Origin: Ciona intestinalis
Lineage: Eukaryota; Chordata; Ascidiacea; Phlebobranchia; Cionidae
Assembly: GCF_000224145.3 (NCBI RefSeq)
Contig: NC_020166.2
Span: forward strand, 8,022,050-8,086,049
Reading direction: 5' to 3'
DNA length: 64,000 nt
Shown: one piece after another, positions 36,674 through 50,617 of the stretch
Position numbering within the stretch: position 1 is the first letter of the stretch
Layout of the letters: the number at the start of each line of letters is the position of its first letter
The notes under the pieces: model-generated
What the model was told of the DNA's origin: nothing
Seen by the model: the letters and a program-made list of their open reading frames with translations, nothing else
Databases searched by the model: none
Position numbers and translations under genes: made by a program

Positions 36674-36841
36674 AACGATTGTACAAACGTCGCGTCCAAA
36701 GTTAAGCTTAGTGGCACCAGTAGAAGGGATCGAAAATGGCCGCTATAATATCTGTGTTCTGGGATCAGTGGTAGCACCATCAAGAAGCGACTACAGTACA
36801 TTGTTCGGCACGTTATATTTGTTTATCTTTTTTATTTAAGG

Positions 36842-37150
36842 GATAACGTAATGTTTCATTGCTTCAGGGTGATATGTCAATGTTTCAACGTAATGCCTCA
36901 ATGATTACTTCCAGTGATGTTTCTAAGTAACTTTTGACATCTCTACAGAATGTTCTAATACGGTATAACGTAATGTCTTAATGTTTCAAGGTAATGTCTC
37001 AATTGATTACTTCCAGTGATGTTTCTGAGTAACTTTTGACATCCCTACAGAATGTTCTAATACGGTATAACGTAATGTCTCAAAGTTCCAAAGTAATGTC
37101 TCAATTGATTACTTCCAGTGATGTTTCTAAGTAACTTTTGACACCACAAA
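36842..37150. repeat. Tandem repeat, ~102-bp unit, three copies
   Basis: The landmark gatgtttctaagtaactttt recurs at about 36916, 37018 and 37120 with the same flanks (ttacttccagt before, tctaatacggtataacgtaa after). Confidence 0.75.
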
Positions 37151-37431
37151 ATGTTCAATTGAAATGTTAATCTGGTAATTTTCCATTCGTGAGACTGAGG
37201 ACCTACTGCGAGTGTGATAACTGTGCCGTTTTTTCTTTCTTAAAGCCGTAGAATTAGTTAAATCATATCGTTATATGATTCCGAAGTTTTTCAGTGCCAT
37301 GAAAACAAAAAAGCTTAGCCCCAATGAATTATTTTAAAATGATTGAAAAAGATGGAGGTACATTCTCACGGTGACTGCCAAACCACGATCTATGCTGGGA
37401 GTCGTAAGGATACGCAGAGATCACTTATGTC

Positions 37432-37598
37432 TTGTCCAAAGTATCAGCCATACATAAAAAATGAAAAAATCCAAAAAAATCACTTAATACATGGTAACTC
37501 GTAAGCTGGCACGAGGTGTATGAACACCTGTGTTATAACCACTGTTGTTTTCCGGCCACGCGAGGATAAAGTAAGCTTCATTCATTCATTCATTCATG
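37432..37598 (+). repeat. SINE, 5'-truncated
   Basis: Body and tail: cttgtccaaagtatcagcc, gtaagctggcacgaggtg, and attcattcattcattcat at the end. Confidence 0.65.
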
Positions 37599-38775
37599 TC
37601 GAAATGGGTGCCCGAATTTAAAGTGTTGTATTCAACATATTGAATGAAAGTAACTATGCCACGGCGCCGGTATTACAACATTAAAAGTTATAAACTAAAC
37701 TTTACTTTTTTCATGTAGCATTTGCCTTGACAATATAATGCTGGATTTCGAACCTATATGACCAAAAAAAACTCGCCATGCTAGTTGCTTACTACCGTAA
37801 AAGAATAACATCGACTTGAGGTGATTTAAAGTGAATCTCATATTTAGAGTCAGATAAAAATAACAACACGGCAATGTCTTTTGCTTTATGCTACGAAGCA
37901 GTACCAGTCATTAACAAAGACCCATCAACAACGGGATATGATTCATTACATAATACCACGCTGATATAAATATTTGTGCAGTGCTCTGACGTCATCGTGA
38001 CGTCACTCGGCTTCACACCAGCGGGAAAGACCGGACCAGTCAGAGCAAATGACAAAGTTCCTATTGTTTCGAAACAATAAAAAAACAATGACAAACTGTT
38101 GTCCAAATTGTAAAATGACGACTGCTTTTTAGCCGCCACGTAAACTTGTTACGTCATAAGATTTCCGGTCACGCTCGAACGCCTTAACGCTGGCCGTCAT
38201 GACGTAGTTAAGGCGTGCAAAACTGGCTGTGCGTATACGTGCACACGCAAAAGTGTTCGCTTACGTAAGTCACCAAATGAGACATGCTTTGCAAAGATAT
38301 ATCTGTCTAAATGGCCTGGGGTGAGGTCTGTGCGTGTTTTAATACACGGCACTATAACTAATAAACAGATCTGCGTTTTGTAAATAGATTCGTTTTTTTG
38401 CGTTTCATGGAATGATTCTCTTTTTTGTTGGAAATTACTTTAACTAGAAGTTTAATATAACGCTGTAAACATATTGCCGCGTATATGCTGCATGTGACAA
38501 GAAACACAACGACAAAAATTTAAAGAAAATTTTACGGTATACAGTGCCATAGTATACTGAAGTCACTTAGGTATAATATGATAATACTCTGTAGTAAATA
38601 TGGGGTACCCTTTTCACATCTTATTCCATTTTTTCTTGTCGTATTTTTAACAAAAACCGATCCTGTTTTAGGGTAGTTAAGATATACGGTTGCATAGTTC
38701 TTTAAATGTTCTTATTTTCTATCAAATGGGACGCTAAAAGATTGTTCTTGAAACATGTTTAAAAACAATATATTA

Positions 38776-38962
38776 CACAGTAAGGTGGGGGAAGATGGGA
38801 CACATTTTCTCGTCCCATTTGCTAGTAAACAAAGAACATTCAAAGAATTATAAAACCGTATCTTTACAACTCCCACAAACCGTTGTTAATTGTTTAAAAC
38901 AGGACAAGAATATTTGGATATTATGTGCCTAAGGTGTCCCATCTTCCCCCATCCTACTATAT
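38776..38962. mobile_element. Palindromic MITE copy
   Basis: Full-length copy; the last repeat before a long repeat-poor stretch. Confidence 0.8.
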
Positions 38963-41900
38963 AAAACCCTTAAAATGAAACGCGAAATATATATTTTTTT
39001 TGATTAAATGAATATTATCTATGTGCCACAGGACGTAATAACTGAATGACCAGTTTTTTACACGTCCACTTATGAAAAGCATGATTTCGCAATGACGACA
39101 CCCATATACACCGGCAGTAATGAATAAAGCCCGTTTACCTAAAAGCTCAGAAAGCCGAAATCCTGTTAAGGTATTACGCCATTCTTCGCCAAATTAGCAG
39201 TTTGCGTAATAAAGTGAAAACATGACATCCAAGACAAAACCACCCGACCATGTCCGAGTTCTTCCGGATTAGAAGCCGCAATTAATCGAGCATGGCCAAG
39301 GGTCAACATCGGATTAGAAATGACGTCAAAATACATAGAAATCGTGTAAAACCGAACCAGTTTATTTACACGATTAATTGTAATCAGAATTCGAGCGGTA
39401 ATCTCATTATTACTTGTTGTGTAATTATTTAGAATTAATCTGAGGTATAGCTTGCTGACTGCTTTAACTAAGTCCCGGGACGTGGGTGCTGAACGAACCG
39501 AATACAAACCGTGGTTGCTTTTTCATAAAACATAAACACTCCTACATATATGGTGTGTTTGCATTAGCAACAGCCTTGTATGGCAAATATAATACGGGCT
39601 GAGGTCACAACAAAAAACACAGCGGCGGTTTTCCCTGCATTATGAGGCAACCCTATGTTTAGGGACTTCTCGCCAAGAACGGGGTTTTGAACAAAGCAAG
39701 ATATTGTTGAAGCCGGTTGGTCGTTTCAGCAAAAAATACAACCTTTCTTTGTTATAGGCCGGGCCATCATAAACAGCTACGTCCGGCTGTCGGTTAAGTC
39801 GCCGTTTAGGCTGACCGACTGTTCGATTTAAACCTATCAGCGCTAGCTTACGCCGTCAATGCATTTATGGAGAAATTAAAGGCAAAATTTGGCCAATTAC
39901 GTCGGAAGAAAAGGTCAGAGGCGCTCGGCATCGGCATAAGAGCCCCGCTTCTATCGATCACGTCATTTGTTGAGGTATAAACAGCACGCCGGGCGACTGG
40001 TGATTTTTTCCGGGGCATGTCGCCAACCGTTTATCGGCAAGGATGTTATCGCTTAGTAAGGGTGGCTCTTAACTCGTGAAACCTGCACGTCCGACCTCCC
40101 ACTGACATATCACGATGACGGCTTCGTGGGAATAGCCCTGTCACAATAGTCCTTAATCACCGGCAAACCGCAACCGAAAAGTGGCGAACACTGTGCGTTT
40201 GTTCAGACTGACCGTCTGATAAGGTACTTTACTAAAGGTGACGCCCTGACAGGATCACGTACTATTGCCATAATCTCGGCTTTTCTAACCACATCCATTA
40301 AATATGTTTTCAACTAACACACCTTGGTTCCTATGTAATTATGTTATGGTTAACTAATGTACGTCAATCGTTTCTAAAGTACGAAGTTAGTCCAAATTAT
40401 GGTGAACAAAAACCGAACTGATTGAGAAGAAAAAAACAATTTATCGAATGTGGTGTGAACGTGAAACTACTGATATCCGCCACTTCTGTTTACAATAAGG
40501 AATAAAGCCCTTAACACACCTCTTGTACGTAGGAGTGGGCCTGTTTACGTAAAATAGGCGCAGTCCCAGAATTAGCCACTCGTGTTTTTCCAGCAACAAC
40601 ATCGGATTGATGAATTTACCGAGTAATCCGTGAGGCTTAAATCCGTGTGTCGGGGTGAGAGATTATTTCTGACCAACAGCTTGGACGTGGTAAACACGTA
40701 CTCACCCGAACCCTTGACCCAGTAGCAAGCAGCCCCGCAGCGAGAACCCAGCTCACAGGAAAACAGGCACGCCCCAGCGAGAACCCAAGCTCATTACGTC
40801 ATCGGAAAAGGTTGAGGTGCAGCGGCGCGTGACGAACCTGGGGCTCGGGGTAAAGTGTAACCGGATCTCCCATCACTGTCATCTTGCCCAGTTGATTTTT
40901 CAGCACAATGGAGATAAAAATCTGCGCACGAGCTGTGTGTTTAAGTCGGAAGTGATCGTTTTGTTAAAAACAGCCATTTTCGAGCCACTAATGTGCGCTT
41001 TTCCCATGAAATTTGATGGTAAATACAACTTGTGTTCAATGTCTTCGGTAGCAGTGTTGTCATCCTTTCATTACAGCGGAGGGGAAATAAAAGCAGCCTT
41101 GTACAGTTGCTGGCAACAAATTACATACATTCTTCGGATGCTGCATGAGACTCGTTCACGTTGTCATGACGGATCGAAGTTGGAGGTAAAACGACTTCTT
41201 TGTTCCGAGTTTGGCGTAAACATCCGCGGTAAAGATCAAGTAGGCGCCCCAGTTTAGTTAATGCAGGGCGTTTTCGCAATCGGAAGCTATTTTCGCGAGT
41301 TTTTGACAAAACCAGACATTGTGTCTTGGTCTTCTCGAAACCCCGTGAAATCGCAAAGGTGCTTATATTTCAACCGTACGTGCGTCCGGCCATATACGTC
41401 AATCGCACTAATGCACCTGAAAACAGAAGACGGCGTGTGCAAGCTTTCTTACAGTGACATAATCCGCCACTTGAAACGCGGTTACGCAGTTGAAATTTAC
41501 CCAGCCAACTGAAGGCACCCCACAAGTCGGCCTTTAACTCCCGAGGATAAGTCGCTCCACAGTGACACGATTTCAACGGCAAACGAACAAGATAATAAAT
41601 AAAGCATTGTTGTACGTTAAGCGCTGTTGTGTTGAGTAAAAACAAGCTAAAATGGCGATGATGTAATCTATTCAAAACGACGACGAAGCGAGGCTTTTAT
41701 CATCACTGAGTTGGTACGATGGCGACAAAGAAATGAAAAGCAATACTGTTATTTGGAATCATGAAAACAGCAATCATAACCCGCAGATATGCAGGCATTC
41801 GCAAACTTTGATTGTATCGTGTTTTTAAAATCTCTGTGTTGTTTTCACTTGATGATTACCAGTGGAAAATGTGATAGCGGTTGAGGTGAGAGCAGGGCAT

Positions 41901-44900
41901 TTAACCGCAGAACTATAGATTGGGCAGAGACAGGGAAACCCATTGTGCTCGTTTACGTTTGTGTTACCAACACAGAGCCAAGGGTCGAGTTCCGGTGTCC
42001 ATAACGGAGCCGGACGGGGAATGGAATGTTGATTTAAAACGGATGTCCCAAAAATGGAAACTTGTCCATTGACACCACTGTCCAGTGCTATACTTGAAAG
42101 CGATTCTCAGCGTGGTCCTCGAGCCTTGTGTACTTTTCGGTTTTGCCAGGACAACAAACGCCAGTGACGTCAGTCGCGTCGATCGCAACCATAATCCTAC
42201 TGTCCACGTTGCTTTTTATAACCCGCCTCGCCGAGGAGTCTTGACGAACAAAACATTTGCATGTAAACAAGACGCTCCGAAATAAACGCCGACAAAATCC
42301 GGCACGCCGATCCCTACTGCTTGAACAAATACAGTATTGCACACATCCGCAATGATTCAGAGGCCGAGATGTAATAGAAAACGATCTTCCAAAAAAACGA
42401 CCCCATAACTTAGTCCAGCCGGCAAATAACCTGTACCGATTCCTCTCTGAGTCATCCGTCAGTTAGAAATGTTAATACGGTTTCAGCAGAAACGCTGATA
42501 AAGTTTAAGTCGGTTGCAAGGGTAAACTACAAGCGGTATGAACACCACTTAATGACAGGGGGCAAATTTAGACCAATTACCATTCTATCCCACTTGTACA
42601 ACGGAACTCATTAGTCAAAACAGTTCCTAGAATTCCTGCGAACCGGCTCGGATCAGCGCTAAGCGTTCGCTGGGTCTTCTTTTCTCATCTCTAATCAGAG
42701 AAAGTTAAATAAACGAAAACATCATTCCTGAAGCTTTTACAGCGCTTTTCTCGGCGAACCTTTTAAATTGATTAACAAACGAGTGAATGATAGACTCATG
42801 AGGCGTCTATTTTTAAACTGGATGATCTGATATTCGTAAACCTTTTCATCTTCATAACGAACCGGAACGCTCCGATAACAGATGCAAGCAAAACAAAGCG
42901 TTGCTTGTCCACCCCTGCAAGCCAAACTGATGTGTAGCAAACGATAGCTTTACTATAAACATAATTTCCAACAAAAGCAAATGCTAAAAACCGATCATTT
43001 TTCGGCGGTAAACTCCATAACGTCATTTTTGCAAATATGCGATTCTGCAGGAATAATTTACGAATATAAAGTGTCAACGAATTGCATTGCGCCTCCATGA
43101 GATATAATCAAGCCATTTTACCACTTTTGAGAACAGATAACTTTATACCAGTTTTGGGCACAAATAAAATCTCTAGGGTACTGATAAAGTCTGTTAAATC
43201 CGGCGCCGTGGCAAAGTTGTTATAGCGCCTGCCTCTAACACAGAAGTAAAGGGTTCGAGGCTCGTCGCAGCTATCATTGTGGGCGTATGTGTCCTTGGGT
43301 AAGACACTTAACGGTAATTAATCCAACCCAGTGGTCACTAATGGGTTGTCTAAATTATAAGCAACACATAAAAAAATCACCTACGGTAACATACATGGTA
43401 ACTCGTAATTAAGCTGGCACGAGATGTATACGAACAGAACACCCGTGTCCTACGACTGTCGTTTGCCGGCCACGCGAGGATAAAGCAAGGTAGAGATTCA
43501 TTTTATCAGTTTTGTGAGTATTTTTCTAACGTAAAATGCTAAATGGGCCACACTGTTTTAATTTCCAATCTAAATACTAAAATGCCAATGCTTGCAAAAA
43601 TGAAATATGACTCCCGCTGTTTTCGTTGGCAAAAACAAGTCAACAGAGTACGGACGATAATACATCTTAGCCCTTATGGTGGAGTTTTGTTTTTCAGCTC
43701 CGAAACAAAAGCGTGTGCAATTTTCCACTTAGAGGATTACCATAACGGTCAAATTACGTTTACTTTCTGAAGGCTCCAGTTTGCCGCTCGGCTTGACGTT
43801 GCAAAAAGCCGGGTTCTCATTGCTGTTTCCTGAACGCGTGCTGATTCGATTAGATCACGGAAAACAAAAGCCCCCGCAAATACTTCATAAAGCGAAAGGC
43901 ACTCTGAAATTACGTAACAAAAAACGAAATTACGTAACCGAAAAGACAAGGTACCGAGCGAACTGCAAAAGCACGCTGCAGCCTGCAAGACCTTACAGCA
44001 AGGCGCCGGTTTCGTTTCTGTTAGGTGTACAAACAACACTTATATCCAGGCGCATAAAATCGATGGTAATGGCCGTGTGCGGGTTAATTTGTGCCAGACA
44101 AGTGGTTCAGATAATCGCGGGGTAGACACAGTAATTTTGGCTCACTTGTGTTGACTGTTTTTCTGGCGCACTCAAACGCAAAGTCGTTTAAACACCATTT
44201 TCTTTCAGTCGTAACATTAACAGTAAAGTTTACAGCACATCTGTTGAGTACGAAAGTAAAACATTAATTTCTTGAACTTTAAAACTGAGTCATTTACAAT
44301 GAGTGACAGCCGTTTATAAAGAGCTGACATTTTACGACTCGAATTTCGGCAATATCAATAAAACTATGATATTCGATCATATAAAAAGGCGATGATTTAA
44401 TGATTTGCCAAATAGCAATAAAACTTTTTATTATTTAACAAGTTATTAAATAGTAATAACGCTACAAACTTGATTTTTTCTAAGCAAAATTTGGAATTTT
44501 CTGGGAGGACCGAAAATTGGTGAAATTCTGCTGAAAATGCAGAAATAGCGATTCCGTAGTCAACAAGTGCGAAGGTCGAATAAATAGAAACACCAGACGC
44601 TCTATCTAATTTGGTTGAAGCAGCCGGGAATATCTAAGCGGGGTGTCATACCGCGCTAATGCCCTTATGGATCCAATCAAAGCTGAATTTAAAATGCCAA
44701 ATCATGCAAAGTGACCACAAAAACGTCATTATGGGAATACGTGCATGTGATATCTGTTCATGGTTGCGAAATCAGTGATTACCAAACCAAGGCGTGAAGT
44801 TTAAAAGCCTGCAGATCTTACACTAGCCCGATGCTATCTTAGCGCGTTTATGAGTTTGAAAATAAGTTTACGATATTTACTTAACCTTAAATTGAATGTA

Positions 44901-47897
44901 TACTCGGCAGTCTGCCGCTCTGCCACGAAGCGTAAATATAAACAGCTGTTCGTTATAGTCAAATACGGTTTTCGAAACTTTATTTGACATTTTGTATTCT
45001 ACGACTCAATAATAAGCTAATGAAAATTTTCCAAGCGTAACCTTTTTTCCAAGAGTTTTAATAATATTTGCACAGACAAACAGGTTACACGAAGCACTTG
45101 ACACGGAATGCTGTTTACGTGCCGCAATATTGGACATTTTATCTTCTGGTTACAATAACTTGTGCAGTAGCGACTTGATTATTCATAACCACGATTTTGC
45201 CAATATTGACGCCGAGTTAGAGAGCTAATTATTAATCGACGATTCCAGAAATTAAGTCAACCAAAATGATAATTGTACTTAAAGCAGTAGATAGGTTATC
45301 TTGTATAGTCTGGCGAATTGTTTACGAAGTTTAATTGCTGCGGTTTTAAACCTAACATGCTCTTCGGGATCTCGTGCGAGCCAAGGACCTCTTATCAGTT
45401 GCCGCCGCAAAACCAAGGCACTAAGAGACACGCTTGCAGAATTAATACGGACGCGTGCAAAGTCTAGTAAGCCTAAGATTTATCATTGCCTGGAATGGGG
45501 CGTTTTATTGCCGATTTGAAACGGTGGGGTAATGCAAACAACGATTTGGAATTTATGACTATTTACACACACACGGAACGGGAAGCAGTAATACCGATTC
45601 TCACTGATTAAATATGCGATATGGTCGCCAAATGAAAGCGTATTGGGTTCGCAAAGGAGTAGATTATAATACCAAATATGTACGATAGCAAGCCGTAAGC
45701 TGGCAAATTATCGCCAGGTGCTAGGTCTGGAAAACTGAATTGATCTTCAAAATCGAGACAGTGCCATGACGTGTTAAGGTCGGTATTTTTTAGGGATACG
45801 AGAAAAGCAAAGTTGATTCTCGCTTCAGTTGCAATGTATTTATGTACCAGTTTATTTACAACTGCCGTTCAATGCGTTGGTAGAAGCTGTCAGGGGATCG
45901 CCTCGCCCCGTGAGGCGTAATCCCTTGCTTTCTGGAAGGCGACGACTTATGGGAGAAATTACTTGATAAACTGATGTGACGTTCCGACTGCGGTACTTTC
46001 AATGGAAAGTTGTGACAATGTGTCACGTGCGCCCATACGAAAACAAATTGTTCCACTACCGCAATCATCATGCCCGAAATATTCCATATGCCTGAGGTCA
46101 CCGTAGGTTGCGAAATCCAGTCTCGTCACCGCAGCTGTTGCATGGTTACCTCACCCAACCGCTATGGTGCTGTTAGTTCGTACCGTTTAGATAAACAACT
46201 CGTTTGAAGTGGTAGTGAATAAGCCGCGGCGTCTTAAAATTCCTCGCCGGCCGCGTTCCCTGCTATTACTCGTCCTTTGTGTACCCCGCTTACGAAAATA
46301 ATGATGCACCTTTAACAACTATATGATACATCGTAGGCTTACGTAATGGGGGTCTGAACTGACTTTGCCGAAAAAATTGAAGCTTTAATTTAAGGTGACG
46401 ACCGACGTTAATTATAGCATGGTTAGTACAGTAAAGGCCGCAAGGTGCCCGGGCATCTCGGTCTCACCACAATACAAAAACACTAAGCACGATTACGAGG
46501 AAACTCTTTGTGCGTCGCCATCAGATTAAAGATGCGGACGGCAGAAAACAAAGCCGTACAAATAATCCAAACCAGTGAGTCAATGGAATAAATAAGCGAC
46601 AGCGACTGAATCAGGTCCTCTTAACGGTGACGCACTTTGAGGACATCGAGGGACAAGCTGCTTATTGTTCCGAATTTGGAGGAATCAATTCCGGAGAAAA
46701 GCGACCTTTATTGCCGATCTTGCTCACCGCAAGTTACGTCTCGAAAATTCTCCTGCGTGTTACGCCCGATATAGTTGCGCAAGTTAATAAAGATAAGTTA
46801 CAGTTCACGTGAATCCCAGTCCAGGGTGCTCATTAGGTTAATCAGAGTTCTATATTCGACATTCACAATTACACATAGCATATATTGTAACTTATATTGG
46901 GGACTCAAATAAAGCGATTAGATACCCGTGATGTGACTGATAACGGGCAATTACCAGCGTGGTAAAGTTGTTTTGCCCGAAATACTTCCCGAGTCGAAAC
47001 TTGGTTCGGGCGGTTCCTTCGTAAAACTGGTTCTTATGAGTGCCAGTCACTGCTAGCGTGAGATACACCGGCGATAGGGCGTGTGGGATGGGCATTCTCT
47101 CGCATAAGGGAACATTTAGACTGTTTCCAGCTCCCGGGTTTGATTTTAGCGAGCCTACGTACCAGCGAATGAATTATCAACCCGTTATTTACTTTTCACG
47201 GATTACGTTAAGTTTTATGGCGTGTAATAATTCCCGTAGTAGAGATAATCATTCAAACCAGTCATGGGGCAAACTTTTGAATTATGTCGACAACTCTAAT
47301 CACCCCCCGTGTTAGATGTAACAGTTCAAACATTCCATCGTTTTCTGTTTGCATTGACTACATTATCACGCAAATTCGTACCGCAAAATAGCCCAAATAC
47401 GTCAAATGATGTTTGGTAGTTTTAGTAACACTACGGTGGGTTCCTGGCCTGTTAAGTCAAACTGAAGGCTTCCCAGAAGTTAGGGGACCCAGGAATTCCA
47501 TGCGTTTATGACGGAACGAAATTCGCTAATCACGTGGGTACACAATTTGTTATTGGTTAACTCGTGTAAGAAAACAAAGCGCTTATGGCGTTACAACAGT
47601 ATAGGTGTGTGCTTAACAGTGTTATCGGGGGTCTGAGCGTGGAAATTATTAATAGAACGTGGACCAATGCACCCGCTATGGAATTTATGGCATGCGCCTT
47701 GTGTCTAGTCACCTTTTTATGGCGATAACAAGGCTGGCAATTAAAACTATACAAGTTGTAATTGTTGAAGATTAACGTTTTTGTCCAAAGGGCGACGTCT
47801 GAATATTTTTGTCGATTTTTTCGTTAAGGCGTGTGTAAACTATAAGCTGTATGTTGCTTCCCATAATATATCGTTACTCTGCATATTGCTATTTATG
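38963..47897. other. Repeat-poor intergenic region, no supportable gene
   Basis: About 9 kb with only one SINE (43200-43502) and no MITE, against roughly one repeat per kb elsewhere. Open frames reach 146 codons (40817-41257) but have no recognisable domain, no signal peptide and no neighbouring exon-like frames. Base composition is closer to that of the 1-6 kb flank than to the introns. Regulatory DNA is a reasonable guess. Confidence 0.45.
43200..43502 (+). repeat. tRNA-derived SINE, best full-length copy
   Basis: The head ggcgccgtggcaaagttgtt has an A-box-like segment, and aaagggttcgaggctcg a B-box-like one. Then follow the conserved body (gtgggcgtatgtgtccttgg, cccagtggtcactaatggg), the 3' module (agctggcacgagatgtat, gccggccacgcgaggataaa) and a short tail. 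It resembles the composite SINE described from Ciona (Cics-type, from memory). It is not a functional tRNA: no cloverleaf can be completed. Confidence 0.75.
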
Positions 47898-48094
47898 TAT
47901 AGTACTGTGGGGTAAGATGGGACACCTTTAGCACATAATATCCGAATATCGTAATCCTGTTTTTAACAATTAACAACGGTCTAAGGAAGTCGCGAGAATA
48001 CGGTTTTATAACTCTTTCAAGTTTTTTTGTTTACTACCAAATTGGACACGAAAATAAAATGAAACGAAGTTCCATCTTCCCCCACCCTACTATA
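47898..48094. mobile_element. Palindromic MITE copy
   Basis: Full-length copy (tatagtactgtggggtaag to cttcccccaccctactata). Confidence 0.8.
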
Positions 48095-50595
48095 TATTTA
48101 CAAAGTAATTCTCCCTAATCTAAGAGGTTTTCCAGGCACACTTAAAAACGCCAACACGTCCTTAGTGTTTCGATACATCCTCGGGTAAAAAAAGATAAAA
48201 TGTCGTCACATTCCGGGAAAGCGTAGGAGCTGACGACGCTGGTACTTTTCCAAAAACATTTTCGATATTTGATAAGTCAGAACACTCCGGTGGATAAGAC
48301 TGGATGAGACCTGGAATATGTGGGCAGCACACGCAAGCACAAATCTGCTAAGGTATGAATATCAAGTGGCGCTTAAAAGTTTTAAACTACTCAGAAAATG
48401 AACAAAAGCGAACAGCTCAAAAGGCGGTTTTTTATGTCTTATATCGAATCGAAAAAGCGGCAAACAGCACGACTTTTAAGTGTATGTGGTCGCATACGAG
48501 ACCACTGGATTACAATATCACAAAAACTGGTTCTAAGTTCGCGATTGGCAATAAAAGACGCATCTACCGGCGTTTAATTTGATTGTCCGCGACTTCTTTT
48601 AAAAACGCCGCTCGCGACGAAGGACAATGCATCTCCTATGTCCAAAACCGACGTTTAACTAAATACCAATCTTATGAAAACATCGCGACACACCAGGAAT
48701 TAGAGAATCGTCAAACACAACACGACTTCTGAATATCAATCACTCGTATCAATGAATGGAGCATTGAAACTCAGTCCAAATAGATCACATTGTCTTATAA
48801 TTGGTGACGTGTGCGGTCTTTCGGGTTAACCGGTGATAGGTCCAATACACGCTTTCTCTCCGCTAAGTACACGTGTATTCTATTGAGCCACTTCCTTAAA
48901 ACAGGTATTTGTTTCTGCACGATTACCGCTCGCTTTATTTTTATCTCCTGACTGAAACCGACGCTCATTTCGTAATCAATCTCTCAACTCAAAATTGAGA
49001 AAAAGCGCTCGTAAACAACTATTGGGGATTTGCGAGTACCGGACCGTGGCAATACACTAACACAACAATATTTCACTCGGAGTCTTGTTACGTAAGTTGC
49101 TGGTATTTTTGAACCGGGACAACCGAACCGAACACGTTTTCCGTTCCCAATTTTATGTTATGCACTGTCATGAAAAAGCTACTGACGTCAGCAGGGACTC
49201 TGGAATGCCGGGTGGACAGGTCAACGCTTATGAAAGCGCTTGGCGCGTGTCGGGGCAACTAACGAAGCGAAAAAATATTGTCATGAATTTTTATTTATCT
49301 ACTCGGCGGGATAAAGGCTTCTGGGTGGGGCGGCTGTTTATGGGACTCGAGTCGCCCCCGTTTCGGTTATAAATAATCTAGCGTAGGATATAGGCCTAGC
49401 CCTTGGCGTTTCCGAAGACCCAACGTCATAGTGAGTTAAATCATCTCTGTCGGTGTCGCAAATGTGGTACTATCTGGGTCCGGTGCTGAGAGATCCGTGC
49501 GTAATGCACTGGGTATTAAAGAAATAAACAGCCGTGACAATGCGCGAGCTTGGTTTGATTGGCGTTATCGCGTGGCCAGGAATAGAAGCTTGGTCGGTCG
49601 TGACATCATGGGCACTTTGGTCGCGGAGATCGCTGGTAAAAAAAGCGCGGATACTCGATCCGCAAGTCGGCGACGTCACGGCCCTTTTTTTCTCCTCTTG
49701 CGTGAGTTTGGCTTAAAAGCGTCGAACTTCGAACGGAAATTTAGATTTTGCAAACGAGCTCACTGAGCCAGTCGAAGCAATCACTGGTTCAGTGGTAAGA
49801 GCGTAAACGGCGAAGAATAGACAAAGCATTTGTCAAGCAAATTATATCAATTGTGCGGAGAGAAAATTTTGTTAAGGGATTTTAAATACAAATGTATTTA
49901 AAAACTTTGGGTCTGTTATTAATTTTTTTGTTTCAATTTTGCAGAAGCTGAATAAAAACGATATAAGTTATTTAACTGATTCTCCTCTACGTTGAAAAAT
50001 CTACTAAGGATAAAAGTACAAGCTTTTAAATCTCTTTCAAAAAAGCAACATCACAAAAACGTAAGTTGATTTTAAAACTATATAATATAAATAAAACATC
50101 GAAAAAAATAATTTTCTGGAAATAGAATATTTATTTTTGTTAAAAATAATCTGATCGCTGCTTTGCGCTGACGCAGTGTAACACCTGTAACCGATAAACG
50201 GTTGCGTGGCGTATTCCAGCTAAAAATAGAGTACTTGTAACGTGTTTATGTAACTTTAAGTGGGCGCGCGTTTAGCAGCCGAAGGGTTTTTACGCAAAAA
50301 CTTTTTTCATCTGCTAACTTTTAAAAAACTCTGGAAAATCCAATAAGTTTTGACCAAATTTCTGATTGTGTTTAAAAAGTTGTGTTTATTTATATTTGCG
50401 GCTTAATCGCCACACCCCCGCACGATTTATAGGCCTATATTTCTACAGCGCTTGACAAAGAGAGTATGAAAATACTTTTTTTGCCATAATTTGATTAAGT
50501 TTTAAATTTAAAAAAAAAATATTATTAAATTTAAAAAATTATATCTTTTAAAAATTAAGTGTTAAATAAAAGTTGAATTTTAAAAATTAACCGAT
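48095..50595. other. Intergenic region upstream of the PTH-like gene
   Basis: No supportable exon. Frames of 95-100 codons at 49085-49372 and 49464-49766 have no recognisable features. AT-rich from about 49850 to 50600. It should include the promoter of the PTH-like gene; no clear TATA box was assigned. Confidence 0.4.
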
Positions 50596-50610
50596 CCTAT
50601 TTTTCCGCAG
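50596..50610 (+). promoter_or_regulatory. Splice acceptor 8 nt before the PTH-like start codon
   Basis: Tract tcctatttttccgcag ends at 50610; the ATG is at 50618. No matching donor exon is obvious upstream. An acceptor this close to the start codon fits spliced-leader trans-splicing, which is common in Ciona, or a separate 5' UTR exon. Confidence 0.6.
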
Positions 50611-50617
50611 AAACGTT

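Larger units (their letters stand above)
36169..38775. other. Intergenic stretch with small repeats, no gene
   Basis: It holds A-rich degenerate repeats (36180-36340), a hairpin (36622-36673), a 3-copy tandem repeat (36842-37150), a SINE tail (37432-37598) and a degenerate MITE (about 38590-38770). No exon-like frame was found. Confidence 0.5.

Noticed and set aside
40817..41257. 146-codon frame, the longest in the intergenic region
   Set aside because: No signal peptide, domain or compatible exons nearby; composition is unremarkable and the length is possible by chance in 9 kb.
43200..43290. Possible tRNA gene at the SINE head
   Set aside because: It has A- and B-box-like parts but no acceptor stem pairing, and the same head recurs in many SINE copies.
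49779..49812. tRNA-Gly-like segment (ctggttcagtggtaagagc)
   Set aside because: Only an A-box-like piece; no B box or cloverleaf follows.
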